From Mumia quercus (lineage in GTDB: Bacteria > Actinomycetota > Actinomycetes > Propionibacteriales > Nocardioidaceae): a DNA stretch of 64,000 nt. The DNA lies in NCBI RefSeq assembly GCF_025506335.1, contig NZ_JANZYO010000004.1, positions 523,129 through 587,128 of the forward strand, given 5' to 3'. Below the pieces are notes generated by a model. The model saw nothing but the letters and a program-made list of their open reading frames with translations, made no database searches and was not told the origin of the DNA. A program made the position numbers and the translations under genes. Positions 1 through 8,080 of this stretch are shown piece after piece (the stretch's first letter is position 1; each line of letters begins with the position of its first letter).

Positions 1-3000
1 CCTCGGCGACGCTGCGGGGGACGACGACCGACCGCGCGACGCGGCCGCGGGCGTCCGCCTTCCCGGTCGCGGCGAGCACCCCGCCGATCCGCACCTGGTA
101 CGACTCGGCGGGCAGGAGACCGCTCGCCGTCACCGGCACCGTACGACCGGCCAGGCGCGGGCCCGAGAGGCCGGCGACCGAGAGCTTCGCGGCGGCCGGT
201 GTGACACGCCACGTGAACGTGTCGGCGAGGACAGCACCGTCGGGGTCGGCGATCCGCACCTCGACCTTGCGGTCCCCCGGTGTGTGCGGCACGTCGAAGG
301 TGCCCTTGTCGAAGCACGGACGGTACGCGCCCGCCCCGTCGACACGGCACGTGACCTTGTAGCCGTGCGCGGAGTACGGCGTCTCGATCCACGCGCCGAT
401 GCTGGCCGCCTTCGGGTCGTAGAGCTCCAGCGAGAGCCGCTCGGTCAGGGCGGTGGGCTTGGCCGGGCCGACCCGCGTGAACTCGGGCTGGATGAAGGTG
501 GCACGCACCTTCGCCTCGTACGGCGCTCCTGTCGCGCGCGGGCCGACGGCCCACACCTTGGCGTCGTAGTCGCCGAACCTGCGCTCCTTCGGCCACGGGA
601 ACGGCTTGCCCGCGGCGCACTCCTTGCTGAACACCACCGAGCCGTGGAGGCGCAGCTCGCACATGACCTTCAGGTCGGCGGTTGCCGGAGGCTGCTCGCC
701 CCACTGCTCGCCCTGGAACGTCACGTCGACGAGGTAGCTCGGCCAGTCCGTCCGGTGGGCGTGGACTCCCCACGCGACGTTGGTCAGGTACGCCCGGTAG
801 CCGGGCTCGACGTTCGGGCGGAGGTCGAGCGTCACGCGCGCCGGTGTCGCCCGTACGCCCGCGCCCTCAGGCTCCTGATCGACCGGGACCGCCAGCGTGT
901 AGAGGCCCAGGTCGGCGCTCTCGGGCTTGCCGAAGACCTCGAGGTACGTACGGCCCTCGTCCTGCACGAGCTCCATCTGGAGCCCGGGCGGCAGCTGCCT
1001 CGTGAGCGCCTCGACGTACGGGCGGATCGTCAGGCGCTGGTCCGGGTACGTCGTCGCCGGCGTCACCTCGACAACCCGTGTGCGGGTGAACGTGCCGACC
1101 GGGATCTGGACGTACGGCGCGGGGTCGACGAAGCGGGGACGGTGGTCACCGACGATCGGGAAGACCCGCGTCACCTCCCGTCCGTGCGAGTTCGTGATCC
1201 GGACGGTCACGTGCGGGAGGAAGTCGTAGTCGTCGGGGATCCGGAACGACGGCGACTCCGACCAGTTGGCGTTGGTCGGTGCCGTCGGCGGACCCGCGTT
1301 GAGCGGGTCGGTCTCGCACGCGGTGGCGTTGAGCCGACGGCACACGACCGTGTAGCTCTTGACCAGCGGCTTGCCCGACAGGTCGTCCGCCCACTCGACC
1401 TCCACGTCGAACGTGTCGTTCGGGACGTCTTGGGTCAGGCGCAGGTCGAGCAGCAGCTTGCCGTCCAGCGTACGGTCGTCCTTGAGCGAGGCGGTCATGA
1501 TCTCCGGCTCGGGCGCGACGATCGTGAAGTCGACCGAGCCGGCGACGTCGTACGCCGTGCCGTCGTTGCCGCGGAAGGAGGCGGTGGCCCGGTACGAGCC
1601 GACCGTGTCGAAGCGCTGCTGGAAGCCGGAGAGGTTCTCGGCCTCCGTGCGCGTCCAGGTCTGCGCGACCTCGCCGTCGGCGTCGAAGCGCTCGATCCGC
1701 CAGCTGTAGCGCCCGGACATCACCTCGCTCGGGCGTGAGCGGTTCGCCTGGAAGGTGAGGGTCCGGCCCGGCAGCATGTCGCCGACCACCGACGGCAGCA
1801 CGGTCAGCTCCGGGAGCAGCGGGGTCTGGCTGACCAGCGTCGCCGTACGGGGCGTACGGCCGTCGGACAGGTACTCCCAGGTGTCGCTCACCTCCGAGCG
1901 GGTGCCGTCGGTGAGCAGGAACTTCCGCTGGAGGACGCCGTCGTCGTCGGCGTGGGCCACGACCGACATCTGCTTGTGCTTGCCGGCGTGGTCGAGGTAG
2001 CGCACGGAGAGCTTGGGCGTCGGACCCTGGTAGCCGCTCCCGGTGACGTACAGGTCGTCCATGAGCCAGCCCCGGCTGAAGTGGACGCGGTGACCGGAGA
2101 GCTTGCGCCCTTCCGTGTCGGTCTCGTCGCTGTACAGCGCGACGGAGTCCCGTAGTGCGCCGCCCACCCGGAACTTCTTGTCGGCCGGCGTGCTTGCCGC
2201 GTCGTACCCGTCGACCGGGTCCTTGACGAGGACCTTGCCGCCGGCGGTGAAGAGCATCGAGTCGGCGAGCATCGCCTGCATGGTGCTGCTGAACTCCGCC
2301 GACTGGTGGAGCGGGGTCGAGCCGTCGGCCGGCGTCTCGCGCGTCTCGTAGTCCAGATCCGCGTAGATCGGCTTGAGCGCCTCGATCCCGAGGGGGTCGT
2401 CGCTCGACCCCGCGTTCGCCGCACGTCGCTTGATCCGGCGGACACGGTTCTGCTCGTCGACCACCATCCAGATGGAGACGCCGGTCATGACGGCGCCCAC
2501 GAGGATGATCCCGACCACCCCGGCGGCGGTGCCGGCCCCGATCGCCGTCGCCGCCGTGGTGCTGATCGTCGCGTGCGCGGCCGCGTGGGCAGCGACGCCG
2601 GTGACCGCGATGACCGAGGCGGCGACGCCCGGGACCGTGGCGGTCACGACGCCCGCCAGTGCGCCCGCGGCGACGGCGATGCCGACACCCGCCAGCGTCG
2701 CGTACGCGGCCGAGGTCCCCACGCTCATCGCCTTGAAGCTCGGGTCGGCGGCCACCGTCATCGTCGGGGTGGGGTTGCGGTAGCGCGCCCACGTCTCGAA
2801 GGTCTCCACCGGAGGCACGTCGTTGACGATCTGGAACGCGGTGGTGAGCTGGCTCCCTCGCTGGCAGCGCGGCAGCGTACGGACGGGGTTGGGGACGGGT
2901 TTGAGAGCGGAGGACGGCGGTGCCGGCGGGACGTATCCGCACGGATCGGCCTCCCACCGCTCGTACTCGGCGAGGGTCTGCTTGGCGTGGCTCGTCTCGC

Positions 3001-3607
3001 GCGTGTTGAGCGCCTGGATCACGGCGTCGTACGTGCCCCGCTCCCGTGGCGTGAGCGGGACGCCGTACAGCACGCGGTCGAGGATGTCGCGGATGCGCAT
3101 GTGGACGTACGCACGGATCTCGGGCCGCGCGTACATGCGGATCATCGACTGGTCGGGCACGTCGTGGCTGGACGAGAGCGCGACGATCGCCTCCTCCACG
3201 ATCCAGTCGTAGGCGCCGAGACGCGACAAGGTGTCGGCGTCGTGGAGGACGAGCTTGCCCTCGTCGGTCGGTGCACCCCCCACGGTCTGGTTGTGGGAGG
3301 TCCCGACGCACATCGTGTCGCCGAGGGTGAGGACAGCGGAGGTGACGTCGCTGACGGAGAAGCACTGCTCGGGGAGCGTCGTCGCCGCGCCGGGGTTGTT
3401 CACGACGAGGTTCGACCCGTCCAGGGTCACGGTGATCTGGCCGACGTCAGCGGTGATCACCGGCACCGGTGACTGCACGATGACGACCGGCTCGTCGGCC
3501 GCCGAGGTCGTGGCGCTGGCCGGCGGGGCGCTGAGCAGTACCGCGCCCATGGCGACCGAGACGGTGGCGACGAGCGAGCGGGTCAAGGTTCGTGAGATCG
3601 AGCGCAC
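1..3607 (-). CDS. Very large secreted Ig-like protein, 3' end outside window
   Basis: An uninterrupted reading frame runs from a GTG at 3607 off the left edge, about 1,202 codons in view. The GTG follows a good GGAGGG ribosome site. The N-terminus is a classical signal peptide (RSISRTLTRS, hydrophobic core, PPASA cleavage near residue 32). Residues about 290-383 form an unusual Gly/Ala-rich, strongly hydrophobic block long enough for several membrane helices. After it come beta-rich segments; residues about 830-905 resemble a putative-Ig (He_PIG) domain, with LPPGLQMEL followed by a G-Y-L pattern. A few Cys pairs are visible. I infer a cell-surface or secreted protein. The central hydrophobic block could anchor it or insert into a membrane. 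Specific function is unknown. It follows a TetR gene on the same strand, with an operator-like palindrome in between. Confidence 0.8.
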   Translation of the reverse strand, partial: MRSISRTLTRSLVATVSVAMGAVLLSAPPASATTSAADEPVVIVQSPVPVITADVGQITVTLDGSNLVVNNPGAATTLPEQCFSVSDVTSAVLTLGDTMCVGTSHNQTVGGAPTDEGKLVLHDADTLSRLGAYDWIVEEAIVALSSSHDVPDQSMIRMYARPEIRAYVHMRIRDILDRVLYGVPLTPRERGTYDAVIQALNTRETSHAKQTLAEYERWEADPCGYVPPAPPSSALKPVPNPVRTLPRCQRGSQLTTAFQIVNDVPPVETFETWARYRNPTPTMTVAADPSFKAMSVGTSAAYATLAGVGIAVAAGALAGVVTATVPGVAASVIAVTGVAAHAAAHATISTTAATAIGAGTAAGVVGIILVGAVMTGVSIWMVVDEQNRVRRIKRRAANAGSSDDPLGIEALKPIYADLDYETRETPADGSTPLHQSAEFSSTMQAMLADSMLFTAGGKVLVKDPVDGYDAASTPADKKFRVGGALRDSVALYSDETDTEGRKLSGHRVHFSRGWLMDDLYVTGSGYQGPTPKLSVRYLDHAGKHKQMSVVAHADDDGVLQRKFLLTDGTRSEVSDTWEYLSDGRTPRTATLVSQTPLLPELTVLPSVVGDMLPGRTLTFQANRSRPSEVMSGRYSWRIERFDADGEVAQTWTRTEAENLSGFQQRFDTVGSYRATASFRGNDGTAYDVAGSVDFTIVAPEPEIMTASLKDDRTLDGKLLLDLRLTQDVPNDTFDVEVEWADDLSGKPLVKSYTVVCRRLNATACETDPLNAGPPTAPTNANWSESPSFRIPDDYDFLPHVTVRITNSHGREVTRVFPIVGDHRPRFVDPAPYVQIPVGTFTRTRVVEVTPATTYPDQRLTIRPYVEALTRQLPPGLQMELVQDEGRTYLEVFGKPESADLGLYTLAVPVDQEPEGAGVRATPARVTLDLRPNVEPGYRAYLTNVAWGVHAHRTDWPSYLVDVTFQGEQWGEQPPATADLKVMCELRLHGSVVFSKECAAGKPFPWPKERRFGDYDAKVWAVGPRATGAPYEAKVRATFIQPEFTRVGPAKPTALTERLSLELYDPKAASIGAWIETPYSAHGYKVTCRVDGAGAYRPCFDKGTFDVPHTPGDRKVEVRIADPDGAVLADTFTWRVTPAAAKLSVAGLSGPRLAGRTVPVTASGLLPAESYQVRIGGVLAATGKADARGRVARSVVVPRSVAE

Positions 3608-3626
3608 GTGGGTCCCTCCGGCCGAG

Positions 3627-3646
3627 GCGGGAGGGGGCCCTCCCGC
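3627..3646 (-). promoter_or_regulatory. GC-rich perfect hairpin in leader of secreted-protein gene
   Basis: GCGGGAGGG, two bases, then CCCTCCCGC form a perfect 9-bp inverted repeat between the TetR-type palindrome and the ribosome site of the gene starting at 3607. There is no T-run, so it is more likely a leader stem or attenuator than a simple terminator. Confidence 0.4.
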
Positions 3647-3670
3647 TAAGCGGACGATAGTGTCCGCTTA
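3647..3670. promoter_or_regulatory. TetR-type operator palindrome
   Basis: TAAGCGGAC and GTCCGCTTA flank six bases (GATAGT) as a perfect 9-bp inverted repeat. It lies between the end of the TetR gene (3691) and the start of the secreted-protein gene (3607). The AGCGGAC/GTCCGCT form is typical of actinobacterial TetR operators. I infer that the adjacent TetR protein binds here and controls the secreted-protein gene. Confidence 0.6.
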
Positions 3671-3690
3671 ACCGGCCGGGTGCGTGTTTT

Positions 3691-4362
3691 TCACAGGTCG
3701 GTCGCGTGGTCGTGCACCATGGCGTGGAGCTCGTCGACGTGCAGGCCCGCGCCGTCGAGCCCAGGCCGCGGAGCACCGCTCCTCCGCAGTCCGTCGATCA
3801 GGATGCCGCGCTGGCGCGCGAACACCGCGTGGCGCATCGGCTCCGGGAATGACGCGAGGCTGCCGAGCAGGTACGGCACGAGCGCGACGTCTGTCGGGCG
3901 GACGTCCGGCCGCAGCTGCTCCTCCGCGATCGCCGCGGCGACGTGCCGACGCAGCGGCTCCTCCCACCGGCGTCCGGGCCGGTAGCCCGGGTCGTTCTCC
4001 GCCTGCCGGTGCATGACTGCCGCCATCACGGGCGCGCCCATCATCACCTCGGCCGTGCCGTCGATGAAGGTGAGGACGGCGTCCCACCCGGTCGTCGCCT
4101 GCGCGCACCGGTCGGCGACCAGGTCGAGTCGTGCCACGAAGCGGTCGTACAGGCCGCGGACCAGAGCCGCGTGGGTCGGGAAGTGGCGGTAGAGCGTGCC
4201 GGCTCCGACGCCGGACCGCTCCGCGAGCCCGCGCAGCGGGGCGTCGATGCCGTGCTCGGCGAAGTACGCCTCTGCCGCGGTGAGGATCCGCTCGTGGTTG
4301 GCGACGGCGTCGCTGCGCTCGGCACGTCGTCGGCTCTGCGGACCAGGGTCCGAACGGGACAT
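3691..4362 (-). CDS. TetR/AcrR family transcriptional regulator
   Basis: A 223-residue protein, the usual TetR length. Residues about 18-65 are a TetR helix-turn-helix (ILTAAEAYFAEHGIDA, then GVGAGTLYRHFPTHAAL). The C-terminal part is an all-helical ligand-binding region, with methionine-rich MMGAPVMAAVM in the middle. The ATG at 4362 is chosen because GGAGGAGG lies just upstream; a longer frame would run back through the tRNA-Ser gene. It is upstream of and on the same strand as the large secreted-protein gene, and the palindrome at 3647-3670 is its likely target. The ligand cannot be told from sequence. Confidence 0.88.
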   Translation of the reverse strand: MSRSDPGPQSRRRAERSDAVANHERILTAAEAYFAEHGIDAPLRGLAERSGVGAGTLYRHFPTHAALVRGLYDRFVARLDLVADRCAQATTGWDAVLTFIDGTAEVMMGAPVMAAVMHRQAENDPGYRPGRRWEEPLRRHVAAAIAEEQLRPDVRPTDVALVPYLLGSLASFPEPMRHAVFARQRGILIDGLRRSGAPRPGLDGAGLHVDELHAMVHDHATDL

Positions 4363-4420
4363 TCCGCCTCCTCCGACTCGCAGACTAGCCCGGCCCGGGT
4401 GCTCGCCCTGTGCACGACAA

Positions 4421-4455
4421 AGGGCCCCGGTCAGCGACAAGCCGACCGGGGCCCT
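4421..4455 (-). terminator. Rho-independent terminator of tRNA-Ser(GCU)
   Basis: A perfect 12-bp stem (AGGGCCCCGGTC with GACCGGGGCCCT) and an 11-base loop lie directly downstream of the tRNA on the minus strand, followed by TTTGT. Confidence 0.75.
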
Positions 4456-4462
4456 CTGAGTC

Positions 4463-4552
4463 TGGCGGAGGTGGCGGGATTTGAACCCGCGAGAGGTTTC
4501 AACCTCAACCCGCTTAGCAGGCGGGCGCACTAGGCCACTATGCGACACCTCC
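4463..4552 (-). tRNA. tRNA-Ser, anticodon GCT
   Basis: Class II tRNA of 90 bases with encoded CCA. The acceptor stem is GGAGGTG with CACCTCC. The anticodon stem CCCGC/GCGGG encloses CTGCTAA, giving anticodon GCT, which reads AGC/AGU. A long variable arm and a GGGTTCAAATCCC T-arm are present, both expected for serine tRNA. Confidence 0.96.
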
Positions 4553-4610
4553 AGGCGTGCCGCTCAAGGCTACAAGGTCGTACCGGGCCCGATCCAATCG
4601 GGGCACCGGC

Positions 4611-5090
4611 TCAGGCCGACGGCGGCAGCGGCCGGTAGCCGTGCGAGGTGTTGAGCCGCTCGCGGATCTCGCGCTGCAGCTCCAGCCCTCGGGCTCCGAA
4701 GAGCATCATCGGGAGCCGTGTCGTACGCCCGTGCTCGAGACCGATGACGAGCTCGGTCCCGCCGTCGGGGCCCGGCTTGTCGTCGACCCGCTCGACCTGC
4801 GCCCAGCTGCCCGAGCGCACTCCCGCCCCGCGGACGCGGTGGACGCGGTAACCGGTCTCGGTGAGCGTGAGCAGGCGCGGGGGCCAGCGCAGCCCGGCGA
4901 TCGAGACCACCACCAGCAGGGCGACCAGGACGGCGACGACGATCCCCCAGACGACGGCGGAGCCCCCGACGGTGATCAGGACCGCGGCAACGACGGCCCC
5001 GACGGCGGCGACCATCATGCGGAGGCCGAACAACCTCAGCGCCAGGACGAGCGTCAGGCGGTACGTCGTGGGTTGCATGGTGTCACTCAT
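4611..5090 (-). CDS. Small two-helix membrane protein, bacterial PH-like
   Basis: 159 residues starting MSDTMQ. Two adjacent hydrophobic segments at about residues 16-60 form a membrane hairpin, followed by a soluble beta-rich part (RLLTLTETGYRVHRV, SGSWAQVERVDDKPG, LVIGLEHGRTTRLP). This matches the common actinobacterial layout of a membrane hairpin plus a bacterial PH-like domain. ATG 5090 is chosen over a second ATG at 5078; neither has a strong ribosome site. It lies between two tRNA-Ser genes on the same strand. No specific role is known. Confidence 0.7.
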   Translation of the reverse strand: MSDTMQPTTYRLTLVLALRLFGLRMMVAAVGAVVAAVLITVGGSAVVWGIVVAVLVALLVVVSIAGLRWPPRLLTLTETGYRVHRVRGAGVRSGSWAQVERVDDKPGPDGGTELVIGLEHGRTTRLPMMLFGARGLELQREIRERLNTSHGYRPLPPSA

Positions 5091-5110
5091 CTGTTGCGTG
5101 GTGGACGGAG

Positions 5111-5199
5111 CAGAGGGGGCGGGATTCGAACCCGCGGCTGACATCTCTGCCAGCGACCGCTTTCAAGGCGGTTCCGATCGGCCACTCCGGCACCCCTCC
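5111..5199 (-). tRNA. tRNA-Ser, anticodon TGA
   Basis: Class II tRNA. Acceptor GGAGGGG pairs with CCCCTCT with a terminal G-U pair. The anticodon stem ACCGC/GCGGT encloses CTTGAAA, giving anticodon TGA. A long variable arm (CGCTGGCAGAGATGTCAGC region) and a T-arm with GGGTTCGAATCCC are present. CCA is not encoded, unlike the neighbouring tRNA-Ser(GCT). Confidence 0.95.
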
Positions 5200-5200
5200 T

Positions 5201-5226
5201 CGGGCGTCACGCGTGCGCCACGCCCG
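5201..5226 (-). terminator. Weak hairpin after membrane-protein gene
   Basis: CGGGCGT and ACGCCCG form a 7-bp inverted repeat downstream of the gene ending at 5258 and directly upstream of the tRNA. There is no clear T-run, so the terminator call is tentative. Confidence 0.3.
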
Positions 5227-5257
5227 GACTCGATTGTCTCAGGCGTCCTGATGCGGA

Positions 5258-6334
5258 CTACTTGAGGGCAGCGAAGCGCGGCGGCTCTGCGCGGACGAAG
5301 GCGTCGCCCTCCTCGCGACGCGCGGCGCGGCGGCCCGAGCGCGAGGTGGAGCCGGGGTCGAGCTTGCGGACGACCAGGCCGAGTCCGAGCCCGAGGATGG
5401 CCGAGTAGAGCGTCGACAGGGCGACGTACGTGACGTCGGCGTTCGGCGAGGCCAGGCCGCTGGCCATCACCGCGGTGCCGACGACGCCGAACGCGCACAT
5501 CCACCAGCCCTGCCGGCGGTTCGAGCGTGTGCTGATGCCCCACACCAGTGCGGGGAAGCCGATCAGCACCTCGGTGGGTCGAGGGACGCCGCCGATGGTG
5601 TCGCGCAGCCACACGACGGTGTCGTCGATCGCGCTGACCAGCTCAGGAGACCCGTACGAGCGCACGAACGTGCTGTAGACGAGCAGGACCGCGAGGGCAC
5701 CCGCGCCGCCCACGATCAGCGTGACGCCACGCCTGCCGAGCCCGTGGAGGCCGGCGCCGAGGCTCCACACGATCCCGAAGGTGGTCGCGAGCGCGGCCAC
5801 CAGGACGAGCATGTAGTAGCGCTGCTGGACGACCGGTGCGTTCCACGCCGCGACGGCGACCGCCGCGCTGGTGGCCATCACGAGCGCGATCGCGTACTCG
5901 CGCAGCACGCCCGACAGCTTGTCGGCCGGTCTGGTGATGAGCACGGCGAGCACCGCGCCGAACGTCGCGGTGACCACCGAGGCACCGGCCATCGCCCACG
6001 ACCACTCGCTGAGCAGGGCGATCGCGCTGAGGATCGCGACGAGGACCGACCACAGCGTGCTGCGGCCCCCGCTGCGCCGGGCGACGCCCGCGGTGAAGAC
6101 GACGGCGAGCACGGCGGCGCCGTACCGGGCGTAGCGGTCGGGGAAGCCGACCGCCACCACGGACGTGATCGCGACCGCGAATCCTGCCAGCCAGGCCAGG
6201 AACAGCCCGCTGACGCCCGCCGCCCGCAGCGCCTTCATGCTGAAGCGCGGCTCGCGGATCGGCGGGATGTAGCTCAGGGTGTCGCTGGCGCGCCTGCGCG
6301 GCGCGGCACGACGGCCGCCGGAGGTCTCGCTCAC
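5258..6334 (-). CDS. Polytopic membrane protein of unknown function
   Basis: 358 residues. A basic, Arg-rich N-terminus (about 40 residues) precedes roughly ten hydrophobic segments (for example GLFLAWLAGFAVAITSVVAV, LWSVLVAILSAIALLSEW, YYMLVLVAALATTFGIVW) and a charged C-terminal tail. The GTG at 6334 overlaps the stop of the upstream nitrilase-family gene (GTGA), which fixes the start and shows translational coupling. I do not recognise the family. It could be a transporter-like or scaffold protein linked to the hydrolase, but no catalytic or substrate motif is visible. Confidence 0.75.
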   Translation of the reverse strand: MSETSGGRRAAPRRRASDTLSYIPPIREPRFSMKALRAAGVSGLFLAWLAGFAVAITSVVAVGFPDRYARYGAAVLAVVFTAGVARRSGGRSTLWSVLVAILSAIALLSEWSWAMAGASVVTATFGAVLAVLITRPADKLSGVLREYAIALVMATSAAVAVAAWNAPVVQQRYYMLVLVAALATTFGIVWSLGAGLHGLGRRGVTLIVGGAGALAVLLVYSTFVRSYGSPELVSAIDDTVVWLRDTIGGVPRPTEVLIGFPALVWGISTRSNRRQGWWMCAFGVVGTAVMASGLASPNADVTYVALSTLYSAILGLGLGLVVRKLDPGSTSRSGRRAARREEGDAFVRAEPPRFAALK

Positions 6335-7158
6335 GGGGCGACCACCTCTCCGGCGACCTCTCCCGCGACGCCGAGGCGGCGGTTGGCCAGCGACGGGTTG
6401 GTCGTACGGGCACGGGCGAGGCGCTCGGCCGACAGCGTCGCGCGCACGACCGCGGGCTCCTCGCCAGCGGAGGCCACGACGACGCCGAGCGGGTCGACCA
6501 CCATGCTGTGTCCGACGTAGCCGCCGCACTGGTCGGCGGCGACGACGTCCACGGTGTTCTCGATCGCCCGCGCGCGCAGCAAGGTCGACCAGTGGTCCTC
6601 CTTGAGCGGCCCGCGGACCCACGCGGCGGGCACGCACAGGACGTCGGCGCCGGCGTCGACCAGCATCCGCGCCATCTCGGGGAACCGGAGGTCGTAGCAG
6701 GTCATCAGGCCCACCCGTCGCCCGGCGACGTCCACGACGGCGGGTGCGATCTCGCCGGGAGCGAGCCGCTCGGACTCGGCGTAGCCGAAGGAGTCGTAGA
6801 GGTGGATCTTGCGGTACGAGGCGGCGAGCGTGCCGTCGGGCGCGAACGCGAGGAGCACGTTGTACGGCAGGTCGGGCGCCCCGGCGGCGTCGTGGCGTCG
6901 CTCGAACCCGCCGGCGACGACGTGCGCGCCGAGGCGTACGGCGTGCTGCGCCAGCTGGCGGGCGAACGGGCCGTCGAGCGGCTCGGCGGCGTCCCGGAGG
7001 TCGTCCTCGGGGGTGCCGAAGTCGCGCATCGTCGCCTCGGGGAGGACGACGAGGTCGAGTCCGTCGTGCGGACCCAGGGTGCCGAGGACGTCGTCGACCA
7101 GCGCTCGGTTCGTGTCGGCGTCGGTCGTCGCGCTCAGCTGGACGAGGGCGACCTGCAT
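6331..7158 (-). CDS. Carbon-nitrogen hydrolase (nitrilase superfamily, Nit/omega-amidase-like)
   Basis: 275 residues, normal for the family. The Glu-Lys-Cys catalytic triad is visible as E41 (VVLPEATM), K117 (SYRKIHLYD) and C154 (LMTCYDLRFPE). These hydrolases cleave non-peptide C-N bonds in amides. The GxMTCYDxRFPE form and YRKxHLYD are characteristic of the Nit/omega-amidase branch, which acts on deaminated glutathione or alpha-ketoglutaramate. ATG 7158 is close to the divergent gene at 7204, so promoters probably share the short gap. Cytosolic; the exact substrate is uncertain. Confidence 0.88.
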   Translation of the reverse strand: MQVALVQLSATTDADTNRALVDDVLGTLGPHDGLDLVVLPEATMRDFGTPEDDLRDAAEPLDGPFARQLAQHAVRLGAHVVAGGFERRHDAAGAPDLPYNVLLAFAPDGTLAASYRKIHLYDSFGYAESERLAPGEIAPAVVDVAGRRVGLMTCYDLRFPEMARMLVDAGADVLCVPAAWVRGPLKEDHWSTLLRARAIENTVDVVAADQCGGYVGHSMVVDPLGVVVASAGEEPAVVRATLSAERLARARTTNPSLANRRLGVAGEVAGEVVAP

Positions 7159-7203
7159 ACCTCCATCTTTGCAGGGCGCTCCAGCCTGCGGCAGGGTGAG
7201 GGC

Positions 7204-7803
7204 GTGCCCGTCTCACCGACTGTGCCGCCCGGCCACCCGCCGTACGACGTGATCGTTCTCGCGGGAGGGGCGTCTCGGCGGTTCGGGTCGGACAAGCTCG
7301 CGGCCCGGGTCGGTGGGGAGGCGCTCCTCGACCGCGTCCTCGCGGCGGCTTCCGGTGCCCGGCACGTGCACGCCGTCGGACCCCGGCGCCCGACCGTACG
7401 ACCGGTGCAGTGGGCGCGCGAGGAGCCGCCGGGCGCGGGGCCCGCGGCCGCGGTCGTCGCCGGGCTCCGGGGCGCCGCCGACGGTCCTCCTGCCCCGTAC
7501 GTGGCGCTGCTCGCGGGCGACCTGCCGTACGTGACCGGCGAGACGCTCGAACGCCTGGCCGCGGCCCTCGCGGAGGCGCCGACCTGCGACGGCGCCCTGC
7601 TCGTCGACGAGGGCGGCCGGGCCCAGTACCTGTGCAGCCTGTGGCGTCGCGAGGCGCTGGAGTCCGCCGCGTCGCGCCGTGACGACTGGCAGGGAGTGGC
7701 GCTCCGGGCGCTCCTCGAGCCGCTGCGCGCGCGGGAGGTCGCGCCGCGCGGGCGGGAGAGTCATGACGTGGACCGGCCGGAGGACCTACCGTCGGACGCA
7801 TGA
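7204..7803 (+). CDS. MobA-like nucleotidyltransferase (molybdenum cofactor guanylyltransferase family)
   Basis: 199 residues from a GTG with an AGGGTGAGGG stretch upstream. Near the N-terminus is the NTP-transferase signature VLAGGASRRFGSDK, followed by VALLAGDLPYVT (metal-binding Asp) and a C-terminal RESHDVDRPEDL typical of MobA-like proteins. MobA attaches GMP to molybdopterin; other members activate different pyrophosphate substrates, so the molybdenum role is by family only. Its stop overlaps the start of the small gene at 7800 (ATGA). A DUF6457 protein next to or fused with this enzyme is a known actinobacterial arrangement. Confidence 0.85.
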   Translation: MPVSPTVPPGHPPYDVIVLAGGASRRFGSDKLAARVGGEALLDRVLAAASGARHVHAVGPRRPTVRPVQWAREEPPGAGPAAAVVAGLRGAADGPPAPYVALLAGDLPYVTGETLERLAAALAEAPTCDGALLVDEGGRAQYLCSLWRREALESAASRRDDWQGVALRALLEPLRAREVAPRGRESHDVDRPEDLPSDA

Positions 7804-8060
7804 GCACTTCGACTGGACCCGAGCGCTCGCTCGCCGACTGGGGTGACGTCGTCTGCGCGACGCTCGGCATCGAGCCCGACTACGACCTCCACGCCATCCT
7901 CGACACGGCTCGCGAGGTCGCCCACGCGGTCGAGCGGCCTGCCGCCCCGCTGACGGCGTTCCTCGTCGGCTTCGCCGCTGCGCAGGCCGGCGGGAGCCAG
8001 GACGACCTCGACCAGGTCCTCGACCGCGTGACCGTGCTGGCCCAGGAGTGGGGCGCCTGA
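7800..8060 (+). CDS. DUF6457-type small protein, partner of MobA-like enzyme
   Basis: 86 residues, acidic and helical (SLADWGDVVCATLGIE, then TAFLVGFAAAQAGG). The W-x7-LG N-terminal pattern and TAFLVGxAAA match what I know of DUF6457, which often sits C-terminal to MobA-like domains. Here it is a separate gene with an ATGA overlap, so the two are co-translated. Probably a partner or stabilising subunit; function unproven. Confidence 0.75.
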   Translation: MSTSTGPERSLADWGDVVCATLGIEPDYDLHAILDTAREVAHAVERPAAPLTAFLVGFAAAQAGGSQDDLDQVLDRVTVLAQEWGA

Positions 8061-8080
8061 CCCGACGGTACGGTGTGGCC

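Noticed and set aside
1146..3365. 739-codon minus-strand frame and a 484-codon plus-strand frame in the first 3.4 kb
   Set aside because: Both are out of phase with the true frame, which begins with a signal peptide at 3607 and shows no stop to the left edge.
5258..7870. 870-codon minus-strand frame joining the membrane-protein gene to sequence antisense to the nitrilase and MobA regions
   Set aside because: The upstream part is Arg/Pro-rich antisense read-through typical of high-GC DNA; the real start is the GTG at 6334 overlapping the nitrilase stop.
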